Origin: Medicago truncatula
Lineage: Eukaryota > Streptophyta > Magnoliopsida > Fabales > Fabaceae
Direction of reading: 5' to 3'
DNA: 64,000 nt
NCBI RefSeq assembly: GCF_003473485.1
Contig: NC_053043.1
Span: 6,272,001 to 6,336,000 of the forward strand
Shown here: piece by piece, positions 1 through 11,254 of the stretch
How the letters are laid out: each line of letters begins with the position of its first letter
Numbering within the stretch: position 1 is the first letter of the stretch
Program-made: the position numbers and the translations under genes
The notes under the pieces: generated by a model
The model's input: only the letters and a program-made list of their open reading frames with translations
Told to the model about the DNA's origin: nothing
The model's database searches: none

Positions 1-1502
1 TTTTACACAAAAATTATCAAAACTCATAAAGCTTATAATTAGCAACTTAAATAAATTCATATTCCAATTTTAATTAGAATTAAGATCCGAAAATATAATA
101 AAAACTGAATCAGTAAAGGCATGGTAGTGGGAGCATAATGATCATGATTCAAGTATGGGTAGTGATGTTTGTCACTGAGTTGGGATGGAGGAGAGAAGGG
201 TGTGGGAGATAGTGTAAAAAAATCTAGTGGTGAGAGCCTATAATAAAATTATGCTCTTTATTTGATCCAAAGGTTATAAATCAACTTTCCTATGATGGGA
301 AATTCTTTCCCTCACCCACCCTAAATGCCACCCGGTTTAGTACATGACAAAAAGAAAATAAGATTTTCTTTGAGAGAATGATGGAAATAAGATGTAATGC
401 TTTGAGTTCAATAGTTAACAAGTTTGACTAAAGAACAAATCGTTTGGAAGAATTTGTTTACGATTTCTATTTTTAGGTTGAACAATTATTGGTTAGATTT
501 TATTTCCCTCCTTATTGATCACTTCAAATTACTATGGCTCATTTTCCCTAAATAATCGGAAAGCTAACACCAAAAATCAACTATAATTAAGAAGATCTTA
601 TTTGTCCCCATGAGCTTAACTCACTTACGTTAGGCTACTTGCCAAAAAAAAAGAAAAACTTATATTTCGTGTTTAGTTTTGTGAAAATGGAAAACGGAAT
701 TTGTTTTTATTCATATAAAGGGTATTATTGGTATTTAAAAAAAAGGGTAAGATCTAAGAAGAAGGGGTGCATAAATATTTGTCAGGTGGGATAGCCACGG
801 TGGATTGTCCGGTTTGAAGAGCAATGGATTAGCCCATATATGAATAGTTATGACTTATGATTCTTAAAAAAATGATCTCGGGATTTTTTTTAAGGGAATC
901 TCGTGATATTTTGGCCCTTCTTTTCTTTTTAAAGGTATTTTTTTTTCCTTCATAGCTAAACTTGTGATATTATATTTTTTATTTGAAATTTCAATTATAT
1001 AATAATTTTTAATTAAGTTCTTTTGTTTTATCAAATCAATGTTTTTTCTCTTGAAATTTTATGAGTTACCCTTAAAAATTAATTTCTCTAAAATATTCAT
1101 ACAATAAAATTAATAAAATGCACATTGCTGTAGTTATTAGATGTCTACGCAATTTGATGATGTATAAAAAATAATCAAATCTCAACCAATATTATGGATT
1201 AAATATAAAAAAAAATTGTTAATATCACAAGTATGTCAGGATTTGAATCTCGAAAGACTGCCTGCCTATAGTAATAAACAAATTATAATTCATGATCTTT
1301 GATGGATCTATATTACAAACAATGTCATGATTTGAATATGGTTAAAACATATTTAAAGTATGTGCGAGGACAAATACCTATAATATTTCAAACCCTAATT
1401 CATTCAAAAAAGAAAATGAAAATGTAAGAATAAAAAAGAAGAAAAAAACAGATTCAAATTAAATAGGCTATGCTAAAAAAAATAAGGAGGAATTTGATTT
1501 TG
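1..1502. other. AT-rich region downstream of the JAZ gene, no gene seen
   Basis: I see no protein gene here on either strand. It holds A/T homopolymer runs and no recognisable coding motif. The part nearest 1502 should contain the 3' untranslated region of the minus-strand JAZ gene. Confidence 0.5.
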
Positions 1503-4005
1503 CTAGTGATAATATGGAGATGCTTCTTGGACCCTATTCTTTCTCTTCTGTAGAAACCTTTGCAAAGATCTTTTCATGGAAAGTCCTGGTCCAGGGCTAT
1601 ACAATTGATGAGGAGATTGCACTATGGTGGTTGGTGTTGATGGTTCTGACCCTATTGGTGTCATCACTTTTTCTTGCACCTTAATTCTATTTGCCAGCAT
1701 TAAGATGGATTTGGCCTGCACGACATTCACATTAAGACATTAATTATTTTGATAATAAGGAGATTAATTATTCTTTCAAAGAATATAACCGAAATAATTG
1801 ACCTTATACTGCATGTAACACATATATAACACATGAAGAACATTGGTATATATGCACACATATTGTGTGCAGTTATATTAAAGTCAAATTAGTAACAAAG
1901 TCTATGAACTATAAAGTTTGAAATTTCTTGGAAACTTGCCAATTAGCTTGCTTTAAACAAAATCAAACAAACATGTCAAAGCTTGCTTTGCATCAAAGTT
2001 GAGAAATATTTCCACTCACACCAAACTTTTTTTTTAACAAATGAACGCAAAACTACTTGGAGTATATTTCCAGATGTCATGGTCATGCACCACCTATAGG
2101 AACCTACCACTTACTATCTCTTTCGTGGAGTATATCCTCAATTTTAATTTCTTTTTAAGGTTTCACCACCAACCTGTCGGCAACGACCATTTTATAAAAA
2201 CGTTTACTATATTTCTGTCTTAGGTTAAGTGCTATGCACGGTTTCATTTGACTAATTAATTGAATAATTTTCATATTAGTATTTTATCAATAACATAAAT
2301 TTAACAAATTCACCTGTTCCAATTTTCATTCTCCACTAATGTGTGTGACTTTAAATGGTTATTTGTCATTTTATCTATCTATAAAAAAAAAATTAACAAA
2401 TTCATCCGATAAAAAATACAAATTCATATCAAGGGTTTTCCTCTTTTTCACAATAATAAAAGTGATTGGTCTTGATTGAGTGGTGTTGTTGTTGGTTTGT
2501 CGGATTTTGTGCCCGTTTGTTTTATATTCTAAAAAAATGAATTTTCCTTTGTATTTTTAAAAATAGATTTGTTTTTTTGAAATTACTCAAAAATAGTAAA
2601 AGTTATTTCAAACTCATTTGATATAAGTTAAAAAAGAGATCTTGACATTCACTAACTTAAATGTTCATTGTTCGAGATTTTACATAGTAAAAATCACATA
2701 TTTTTTCAAAATGACATCTTTCAAAAATAATTTTTATGAAATACCTTATTTTTTTAGAGATTTTTTCAAAATTTTAGTATCAAAAAAAATTATAATCAAA
2801 TGATGAAATACTTATAATGATATTTTAAGATAAACTATTCAAACGGATTTTTCATTTGAAGCTTTCGTTGAAAATTTCTTTGTTAAAAAAATTATAACAA
2901 AATCACATTATACTACCAAAATCTATTTTGAAAAAAGCTATAACAAACGGACTCTTTGTCTTTAATGTATTTGGTGTATGAATTTCCTATGACACAAGTT
3001 AACATTTTCCATAAATTTTAACGTTTGAATAAAAATATATAATCCTATCTCGGCATGTGTACTGTAAAGAAGTCATTATCATTCACTTTGCAATTATAAT
3101 AGTGATTGATAGATCAATTCAATTTGATAAAATTATTATTCTATTTCGTTAATTTATAATTTTTATTTATGTAAAATAGATATAATATGGGGCAAAGGGA
3201 GTAATTTTTATTTTTTTGTGGTGGAAGGGAGTACAGATTACTAAAATATCACTAAGGTTACTTATTTTGAAATGGATTTTATTGCTGAAAGATTAAATGA
3301 ATGTTAAAAAAATCTGAAACACAAAAGTAATAGATACTATATAGTAGTATTTTTGGTAAAAAAAAAAAAGTAGAATTTGTTTTTTTTTTTTTTGTGAAGA
3401 TCAATGTGATGATACTTGCATTTGGAGAGAAAAAATTACTCAAACTAATTATCTGACTCATTGCCAAACTAAAATCAAAACAATTAAGCTGGGATTAGAC
3501 CTTTCTTATATATGATCCATAAATGAATATGATAACCTTCTTAATAGATATGAATCAAATCAAACACATATATAACTACTAATAAGATGAAAAAGATAAA
3601 ATATATACAGTATCTTATCATGGAGAATCATATCATCTTCAAACAGAGGCCACTCAAATCAAATGGTAACATAAAATACTATATATATATATAAGATCTA
3701 TTTATTACCTGAAGCTCTGTGACATCAGTAACACACATCTTGCCATCGTAGAAAATGGTCAGTGGCTGATGCTGATTTTGCATTGGAGTGCTCTCATTAC
3801 TATCTTCTTCTTCTTCTTCTTCTACCCTTTATTGGACAAATTAACAAAAAACTAATTCAATACCCAAATAAAACAACAATAACATAAAAGGATAAAAGGA
3901 AGTACAATCAAAGAAAACAATTTTTGCTTACATGGGGTGGTTTTGGTGATTGCTAGAATTGTATGGAGGAAAAAGGCATAGTTCCAAGTTGCAATTCCTC
4001 CTCAT
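1503..4005 (-). CDS. JAZ8-like: JAZ8/TIFY5-type jasmonate ZIM-domain repressor, 3 exons, 125 aa
   Basis: Transcriptional repressor of jasmonate signalling that binds MYC-type bHLH factors in the nucleus. Coding exons on the minus strand are 4005-3932, 3799-3709 and 1715-1503; the frame closes across both junctions, and intron 2 is about 2 kb. Residues 7-11 (LELCL) form an LxLxL EAR motif that in this subfamily recruits TOPLESS directly. The ZIM/TIFY motif is TIFYDG at 39-44. The Jas region is the last 25 residues (SMKRSLQRFLQKRKNRV...PYYH) and sits entirely in exon 3. The LPIAR-type loop that makes the canonical COI1/JA-Ile degron is missing, as in Arabidopsis JAZ7/JAZ8, so the protein is expected to resist hormone-triggered breakdown (inference from the family). 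The exon 2 acceptor was chosen because upstream AG sites give a stop or wrong phase. At 125 aa it is close to Arabidopsis JAZ8 (131 aa). Confidence 0.93.
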
Positions 4006-4015
4006 ATTTTCTATA

Positions 4016-4032
4016 GAGAGAGAGAGAGAGAG
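4016..4032 (-). repeat. GA/CT dinucleotide tract in the JAZ 5' leader
   Basis: A (GA)n run on the plus strand, read as (CT)n in the transcript, lies 11 bases upstream of the start codon, within the expected 5' UTR. Confidence 0.7.
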
Positions 4033-4077
4033 ATGAAGCAAAAATGTGTTAAGGTATAGAGAGAAGAGAGTAAGGTG

Positions 4078-4091
4078 GGTATATATAAATG
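4078..4091 (-). promoter_or_regulatory. Putative TATA box of the JAZ gene
   Basis: The minus strand reads ATTTATATATACC about 75 bases upstream of the ATG, a good distance for a TATA box with a short leader. It is the only strong TATA-like element close to the start. Confidence 0.5.
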
Positions 4092-4467
4092 GTGAAAATG
4101 TAAATTTCGGCGTGGAAACGGCTGAGAGGGACAGACACCGAGGTTCAAGTTGAGCTGTCTTGTAGATTTGTACTGCTGTCTTACAATTAACAATTATAGC
4201 ATGTGTTTTTAATTTGTGTTTTCAACATTGAAAAGGATAGATATAGATCAAAGAATTAGATTATAGCATGTGTTCAACGTATTTTTTAAATAATAATTTG
4301 TGTCACGTTTTCATGTGTTTACGTTCTGCCCACGAAACCGCACACCGCAACTATGTCACTCCTTATTCGTGTCGGCACCACGGGATCATCTCTTTACAAT
4401 TAATTTTTTTTTTTTGTTGAGGAATTTACAATTAATTTTTGTTTGGATTGATTGAAAGAACACAAAT

Positions 4468-4473
4468 CACGTG
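4468..4473. promoter_or_regulatory. G-box CACGTG upstream of the JAZ gene
   Basis: A perfect palindromic CACGTG lies about 460 bases upstream of the JAZ start codon. G-boxes are the preferred site of MYC2-type bHLH factors, and JAZ promoters are typically activated by MYC2 in a negative feedback loop. The functional assignment is inference. Confidence 0.45.
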
Positions 4474-4499
4474 AGATTTGGTTTACAATGGTTTGGGGC

Positions 4500-5182
4500 C
4501 CACATACTACTAGGGAAAATTGCTCTTCTCACCTGTAAAATGAAATCTTTAGCTCTGTATTTTTTAACGTCTGTTATTGACACTTCTAAAATCGGTTAAA
4601 CTGATATAAAAAACAATTGAATTGATTTTAATAGTGTCTACGATAATTAATTATCGTTGAAAAATATCGAGCGGCAATTAACTGCCATTAATATAAGGGA
4701 GAAGAAATATTTTCCTCATCGGATCTAGTGGGAGCTAAATTATGTTAGATGGTAGTTATGTGTCAGGTGTATTAGCAATTATAGAATTGCATTGACCTTT
4801 GCTATTTTGGCCTTGTACCATGTAAAACTAGCTTGTATGAAAGACGTAATGCCTTGTGACTTGTGAGTAATCAATCCAATTTTATACTGAAACTAGTTAA
4901 AAACCCGTGCTATAAATTTGAATACATACTAAATTATTAAAATTTGGAAAATGTATTTTGGCGATTAATTTATGTATCGGAAATAATGTGCTTTTGATAA
5001 TTTATATAGATATACCAACCACTAAAATATAGTACTTTGATTTGACAATAGACAACAATTACACACACAATGCACATTAAAAAGGGGAAGCATCAATAAC
5101 AATGATACCTAAAGAAAAGAAAATATTTTCATCACAAAATAGCATAAATTCCCTCATATCCAGTATGTAATGTGTTGCGTCA
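4500..5182. other. Intergenic AT-rich DNA, no gene seen
   Basis: No coding signal on either strand. A GGCAATTAACTGCC-like palindrome at about 4673-4686 resembles the palindromes clustered at 34.0-35.0 kb. Confidence 0.4.
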
Positions 5183-5625
5183 TTGAAATTTTTGAAATAA
5201 AAGAGAAGATACCAAAGTGACATATTTGTAATGGTTGATACATTTTTATTAAAATTATGTGAGAGCGTAGTTTCACATTCAACTAATATACCGAATAATT
5301 TATGAAACCATTAGAAATAAATAAGCAATTTATGCTTTCAACTTACAATTCATTGATATTTGAGCAGACATAACTCAAAATTTGACGCACGATTCTCCCG
5401 TGTTTTTCTAATAGTGTTATGTTTTCATCTTTTTGTTTCCCGTGTTTCTCAATGAGAATCAAAACAGTGCGGACTTTACGATTAGTTCTTGAACATAAAA
5501 CATAGTAGTAAAGAAAGAAAAGAGGTAACAAAGCAACACAACATATGAAGAACATGAAACACAAACATGATAAATAATAACATGACATTAATAACTATGA
5601 TATCCTTCAAAAAATAAAATTGTAG

Positions 5626-5626
<1 letters not shown>

Positions 5627-5668
<42 letters not shown>
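5627..5668. repeat. (TA)n microsatellite, left flank of a TIR element
   Basis: About 21 TA units directly abut the left terminal inverted repeat that starts near 5670. A matching (TA)n tract abuts the right end at 8845-8871. Confidence 0.9.
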
Positions 5669-5674
<6 letters not shown>

Positions 5675-5887
5675 ATCACATGAGAATGAGTATCTTATGT
5701 GAGAATGGTGAGAATGAATTGCAGCCATAAGATTAAGTGAGATTAAAACACCACTTAAATGACTCATGTGCCAAGCATGTGACCATTCTCTCCCTTTTTT
5801 CCATCATTCACGCGCTTCCTTCGTTCATGTGTGTCATTGGTTTTTCTTCTCCATTTCTTTTGGGTTTGCGGTTGCACCTTTCACTTC

Positions 5888-6873
5888 GAGAGCATCTTTG
5901 CTCCATTTAAGGAGCCTCCATTTATACCAATTCACTTCACAGATGTTTAACATGTGGCAAATATAAAATCAATGGCAGAGATTAAAAGGTTTTAAAAAAT
6001 CATTTGTTTACTGGAAAATAAACACAATGTCTCTGCTTCCTCCTTTGCTCTTCCTCCGTCACCGACCCTTTAACCTCAATCATCATCTTCTTCATATTTA
6101 CAACATCAATCAATTAAAACACTCTTTCCTATCTCTCTTTGTACTTGTTCGTAGTGTACAGATGTTATGTTTCTCTTTGTTCCATTTCTCTAATTATCAA
6201 TCACTGCCGATGTCTCTTTCTCTTCTTTTTGATGGATCATCCAAAATAAGTATGATTCCAAGTCTGGAATCAACAGCACAACCTCAAATCAATAAAAAAC
6301 TTCAGAAAATAATTTATTTTTGTCCATTGGGTCATAAAAAATAAGTGTGATTCTTCTTTAGATAACCCTTAACAAACAAAGATGAACAAATGATGAAAGG
6401 ATGGATTTTTTTAAAGAATAATCCACAATCAAATTCCATGTTTTATTCTTATTCGATAACATGATTATTTACTCTATTTTGATTATGACTTATTTGCTAG
6501 ATTGAACAATTTTGGTTCATTTAGGGCTATGTTATGTGGTAGTGAGAAGATTGAGTTGTGAATTTGTAAACTGTGATTCGATGGATGACAAGGAAAACGA
6601 CGAGGAGTGATGGCGCTGACGAGTGGAAGCGGCGCCGACGAGAGGAAGCGGCGGTGCATTTGAGAAAGGGAGAAGCAGCGATTGAGATGGAGAGGATGAA
6701 GCTAGATGGGTTGTATCACAATGAGTGAAGGAGATAATGAGGGGAATAAGATGGATTAGTCTCTATTATAACCTTTTAATCTCAGCCCTTGAAATTGTTT
6801 TTGCCACGTGTCACACATTTGTTTCTTAAAATGGGGTAAATTGAGGAAGCCTAAATGGAGCAAAGATGGACTC
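5888..6873. mobile_element. Mutator-like MITE with 9-bp target duplication, nested
   Basis: Element of 986 bp with terminal inverted repeats (left GAGAGCATCTTTGCTCCATT; right, inverted, GAGTCCATCTTTGCTCCATT). It is flanked by a perfect 9-bp direct repeat TTTCACTTC at 5879-5887 and 6874-6882. The duplicated segment carries one TTTCACTTC at 9946-9954 with continuous flanks, the empty site. No transposase is encoded. Near 6580-6720 it contains a GC-richer patch unlike the rest. Confidence 0.92.
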
Positions 6874-6997
6874 TTTCACTTCATTGATTCTTCATATACC
6901 TTCTTTCGTATACCATCTTTCATCCCCTTTTGTCAATTTTCATTCATATTCTTCTAATTACTTAACTTCTTTAGGGATTTAGGGATTGGATTTTTTT

Positions 6998-7839
6998 GGG
7001 TTAATTAAGTTTTTAGTCCCTATAAATATCTGCAGTTTTGTTTTTAGTCCCTATAAAAATAAATCACACTTTTTAGTCCCTACAAAATTTTCCGTCTGTG
7101 TTTTTAGTCCCTGTTAAATTAAATGTTGTTTAATTATGCTTAAAATTTTAAATTTTTTAATAATTTTTTACATACTTGTTTAAAACATTATAAAACTTTC
7201 CTCCGCAATAAGGTAGCTCAAAATTTTATTTTTAAGTCCAATTTTTCGTTAGGTTTATCTTGTATTTTTGGCGTTTAAAAAAATTATATTTAATTCATTA
7301 CATGTTTAAAAATTATAATTTTTTATGAAAGAGATTATTATAATGTACTTAACATGTCTGTTAAAAATCATTTAAAAATATAAAAGTTTAAGTATAATTA
7401 AACAAATTTTAATTTAAGAGGGACCAACACATACTTTTAGTCCTTGTAAAATTAAAATTTGCTTAATTGTGCTTAAACTTTTAAATTTTCAACATATTTT
7501 TTTACATACTTATTTAGAACATTATACAAAGTTCCTCCTCAAAAAGATAGCTCAAAATTTTATTATTAGGTCCAAATTTTCATTAATATAATCTTGAAAA
7601 TTTGGCTTTTAAAAAAATTCATATTTAATTCATTACATGTTAAAAAACTAAAAGATTTTATAATAGAGTGTCTTACGATGTTATGAACATGTCAGTAAAA
7701 AATCTTTCAAAAATTTAGAAGTTTAAGCATAATTAAACAAATTTTAATTTAACAGGGACTAAAAACACTAACGGAAAATTTTGTAGGGACTAAAAACAAA
7801 ACTGCAGATATTTATAGGGACCAAAAACTTAATTAACTC
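6998..7839. mobile_element. Mutator-like MITE with 9-bp target duplication, nested
   Basis: Element of 842 bp. Ends are inverted repeats beginning GGGTTAATTAAGTTTTTAGT and continuing through a GTCCCTATAAATATCTGCAG-type sequence. Perfect 9-bp target duplication GATTTTTTT at 6989-6997 and 7840-7848. The single-copy empty site is at 10054-10062 in the duplicated segment. The same family occurs at 45605-46041. Confidence 0.93.
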
Positions 7840-8547
7840 GATTTTTTTCTATTTCAATTTCAATCTACAATCAATTTGTCCTGCGTTTCTATTTCATCTG
7901 CAGTCAATCTGCCACAATCTCGATTTTGATGGTTATGTCATGCGTTTTATAGGTGTTGCTGGTTTGGTAATTGTGATGTTATGTGTATATGAATGTTGCT
8001 AAATCAAACTTTTAAAATATCATGGAGTAGTAAATTCATTTTGTAATAGTATTAAACCTCCAACTTTCCATTGTTGAACTAAAACCAAAACAGGCACAAT
8101 CTAACAATGAAAACAAAGGAAACAACAATTATGATGTCCCTGTACAATCATAATTCACGTGGCTTAATGGCATATGTATATAACAAAGGACTATCACGTT
8201 TTGTGTCTGTGAACTGGTGTTTTAATTTTGGTTTAGCCTCAATCTGTTTTGGTCTATGTTGGTTTTGGTGTGTAGCTCTTTTGATACTGTTTGTGCCCTT
8301 GCCTAGTTTTCATAAGTGTAATTTCTCTTGAATTTCTCTATAGGTATCCTAAAATTATTACTTTTGTTATATACAAGCTTATCGCACAACTCCTTCAAAA
8401 ATAAAATTGCTTCCTTCCTTTCAACAATTGCATGAGTGCTTCCTTCCTGTTATGCCAGTTTATGTTTCAAGCCTTATTTTACAAATATGAATTTGTGTAT
8501 AATCAAACAATAACTAAAACTTCACAATTAATGATTCCAAGACCATT

Positions 8548-8571
8548 TCAAGAAAGAAAGAAAGAAAGAAA
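8548..8571. repeat. AAAG-type microsatellite
   Basis: Short run of GAAA units inside the right part of the TA-flanked element. Confidence 0.7.
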
Positions 8572-8844
8572 TCAATTAACAATTTAAAAAGTATCAAAAA
8601 CAAATAAACAAAAGTATCAGAAAAGTGAGATTGGAAGGTAATGGAATAAGAAACGTGAAGCAGTAATGAGAAAGGAAAAAGAAACGTCCAAGAAATAAGA
8701 GGAAGAAGCGCGTGAATGATGGAAAAGAGGGATAAAATGGTCACATGCTTGGCACATGAATCACTTGTGGTGTTTTAATCTCACTTAATCTGATGGCTGC
8801 AATTCATTCTCACATAAGATACTCATTCTCATGTCATATGCCCC

Positions 8845-8871
<27 letters not shown>
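8845..8871. repeat. (TA)n microsatellite, right flank of the TIR element
   Basis: About 13 TA units beginning directly after the right terminal inverted repeat that ends near 8842. Confidence 0.88.
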
Positions 8872-8877
<6 letters not shown>

Positions 8878-9324
8878 ATTAACATAATAGTAGTACTGAG
8901 AATAAGGACTGATCTTAAACACATGAACCATATGATTGAGAATGCCTTTTTTGACGCCCGTCATGGGTCAAAAAGTGGCAATTTGTCTTTTTTTTTTTCC
9001 TTCCCCAAAAATCTGCAGGGCCCGCTCAAACCCCATCCATCTTGTAATCTGCAGTTCTCTGCTCTCTAAACTAGCATATGCTTTGTGGGAATAGAATTTC
9101 TAATGTCTACTAAAGCACTCCTATAATTGTAATTTGCTTAATGGCTTGGTAAACTGCATCCCTTTACGTAATGTCTAAATTTAGACGCCCTCTCCTATTA
9201 AAATACCCTCCTCTCCTCTCCTCTCCTCTTTCATTCTCAAGTCCTTTTCCTTCTTCTCTTTTTTTCTTGCCTTCTTTTTTCACTTCAAGTATGAACGATA
9301 CTAAGAAAATTCATATTCTTCATT
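8872..9324. other. Spacer between the two duplicated segments
   Basis: No gene seen. It contains a pyrimidine-rich stretch of repeated CTCCT at about 9209-9229 and further CT-rich DNA to 9280. Confidence 0.4.
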
Positions 9325-10349
9325 GAAAGTTTTGAAATAAAAGAGAAGATACCAAAGTAACATATTTGTAATGGTTGATACACTTTTATTAACATTATGT
9401 GAGAGCGCACTTTCACATTCAACTAATATAGTGAACAATTTATGGAACCATTGGAAATAAATAAGCAATTTATGCTTTCAACTTACAATTCATTGATATT
9501 TGAGCGGACATAACTCAAAATTTGACGCACGATTCTCCCGTGTTTTTCTAATAGTGTTATGTTTTCATCTTTTTTTTTCCCGTGTTTCTCAATGAGAATC
9601 AAAACAGCGCGGACTTTACGATTAGTTCTTGAACATAAAACATAGTAGTAAAGAAAGAAAATAGGTAACAAAGCAACACAACATATGAAGAACATGAAAC
9701 ACAGACTTGATAAATAATAACATGGCATTAATAACTATAATATCACATGAGAATGGGTATCTTATGTGAGAATGGTGAGAATGAATTGCAACCATCAGAT
9801 TAAGTGAGATTAAAACACCACTTAAGTGACTCATGTGCCAAGCATGTGACCATTCTCTCCCTTTTTTCCATCATTCACGCGCTTCCTTCGTTCATGTGCA
9901 TCACTGGTTTTTCTTCTCCCTCTCTTCTAGGTCTGCAGTTGCACCTTTCACTTCATTGATTCTTCATATACCTTCTTTCGTATACCATCTTTCATCCCCT
10001 TTTGTCAATTTCCATTCATATTCTTCTAATTACTTGACTTCTTTTAGGGATTAGATTTTTTTCTATTTCAATTTCAATCTGCAATCAATATGTCCTAAGT
10101 TTCTATTTCATCTGTAATCAATCTGCCACAATCTCGATTTTGATGGTTATATCATGCTTTTTAAAGGTGTTGCTGGTTTGGTAATTGTGATGTTATGTGT
10201 ATATGAATGTTGCTAAATCAAACTTTTAAAATATTCTGGAGTAGTAAATTCATTTTGTAATAGTATTAAACCTCCAACTTTCCATTGCTGAACTAAAACC
10301 AAAACAGGCACAATCTAACAATGGAAACAAAGGAAACAACAATTATGAT
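9325..10349. repeat. Segmental duplication, copy B (keeps empty insertion sites)
   Basis: Matches 5183-8138 in the same orientation. It includes the shared flank (9325-9728), one partial copy of the TA-element terminal repeat (9739-9860), and uninterrupted versions of both nested-MITE target sites (9946-9954 and 10054-10062). The (TA)n tract of copy A is missing here. Confidence 0.85.
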
Positions 10350-10789
10350 AGTCCATTGTATACTTGTGTACTTTTTAAATCTAACCCTTGATCACCAATC
10401 TTAAATGACATGTGGACAATTGGTTAATTATTTTTGAAAAAACTAACGAAGAAGACCAAAATAGTAAACGACAAAGAATTATGGGACCAAATTAAGACAC
10501 TTTATAGTTAGATGACCAAAATGAAATCCAAAAATAAGTTAAAGGATCATTAAGCCTATAAAATATAACATACACTAATAGAGAAAATGAGATGATTTTT
10601 GAATGGAAACTATAATGATTTATAATTTTATATCATAAAAAGTTAAAATGAATGTAATAAGATATAAAACAATAGTAACAAAAGGCAAAAACAATGTTAT
10701 AATTGAGGAGGTGTAAAAAGAAATCGTCAAAAAAAGAGTAGTTGTAGAAAAAGGTTGGAAAATCCAACAGTATCATCATCCAATTGCTA

Positions 10790-10917
10790 AACCCTTTTCC
10801 TTCAGCTATTCATTCTCTCACCTAAAACCTTCACGTAGAGACAGAGGCAGAGAGAGAAACTCGGCCACCCACCAATCCACAATCGTTTCTCTCTTAGCTT
10901 CGCAACAATCATTAAGG
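10790..10917 (+). other. Probable untranslated first exon of RRP45
   Basis: A CT/CA-rich leader-like stretch ends in ATTAAG followed by a GTATCC donor at about 10918. An acceptor (GTTAAGTAG) at 11248 then leads to the start codon at 11255. The transcription start is not determined. The 330-bp leader intron contains a fragment (10977-11080) with TATAAGC/GCTTAT motifs resembling the degenerate repeat near 29009-29215. Confidence 0.55.
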
Positions 10918-11254
10918 TATCCTTCTGATTGAAAGTTTTTTCATTTTAGTGTTCTGTTATTTGGATTTACTTATTTGAGCTTATCTAGCTGTATAAGCAC
11001 TTTTGAGACTGTCTGGGTGAACTTATGAACACAGCCTCTGGCATGTTGATGGTCATAAGCTGTTTTCAGCTTATAACTTATATGACAACAACTATGATGG
11101 AAAGATTCATATTGGCCCTCTTTTGAATTCTACGGTTCATGAATGCTGATTTGTGTGCGGAAATAGTGTTAAATACAAGTTTTTTATGTATTTTTTAATT
11201 GCATTCTTACTTAGTTATTAGCATTTTTTTTTTCTCTTTGTTAAGTAGAGAGGC

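Larger units (their letters stand above)
5183..8138. repeat. Segmental duplication, copy A (enlarged by insertions)
   Basis: Matches 9325-10349 in the same orientation over its whole length once two later insertions (5888-6873 and 6998-7839) and a TA microsatellite are removed. The shared part includes about 430 bp upstream of the TA-flanked transposon end, so host flank and transposon were duplicated together. The match stops at about 8138, after AACAACAATTATGAT. Confidence 0.85.
5670..8842. mobile_element. TA-microsatellite-flanked TIR transposon (TAFT/Micron-like), non-autonomous, with two nested insertions
   Basis: Long terminal inverted repeats of about 120 bp: 5670-5795 and, inverted, 8720-8842 (sharing ATGAGAATGAGTATCTTATG and GAATTGCAGCCAT). 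Both ends abut (TA)n tracts. Insertion in TA microsatellites is typical of a Mutator-like lineage described in legumes as TAFT elements and of Micron-type MITEs; the assignment rests on structure alone. No transposase-like frame is visible. Without the two nested insertions at 5888-6873 and 6998-7839 the element is about 1.3 kb. A third partial copy of the terminal repeat lies at 9739-9860 in the duplicated segment. Confidence 0.8.

Noticed and set aside
5343-5588. 81-codon minus-strand frame conserved in both copies of the duplication (also 9483-9728)
   Set aside because: Between the copies I count about six replacement changes and one silent change, the ratio expected without selection. It is hydrophobic, AT-biased and has no recognisable motif.
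6027-6344. 105-codon plus-strand frame inside a MITE
   Set aside because: Lies wholly within the 5888-6873 transposon, with composition typical of T-rich DNA and no conserved motif.
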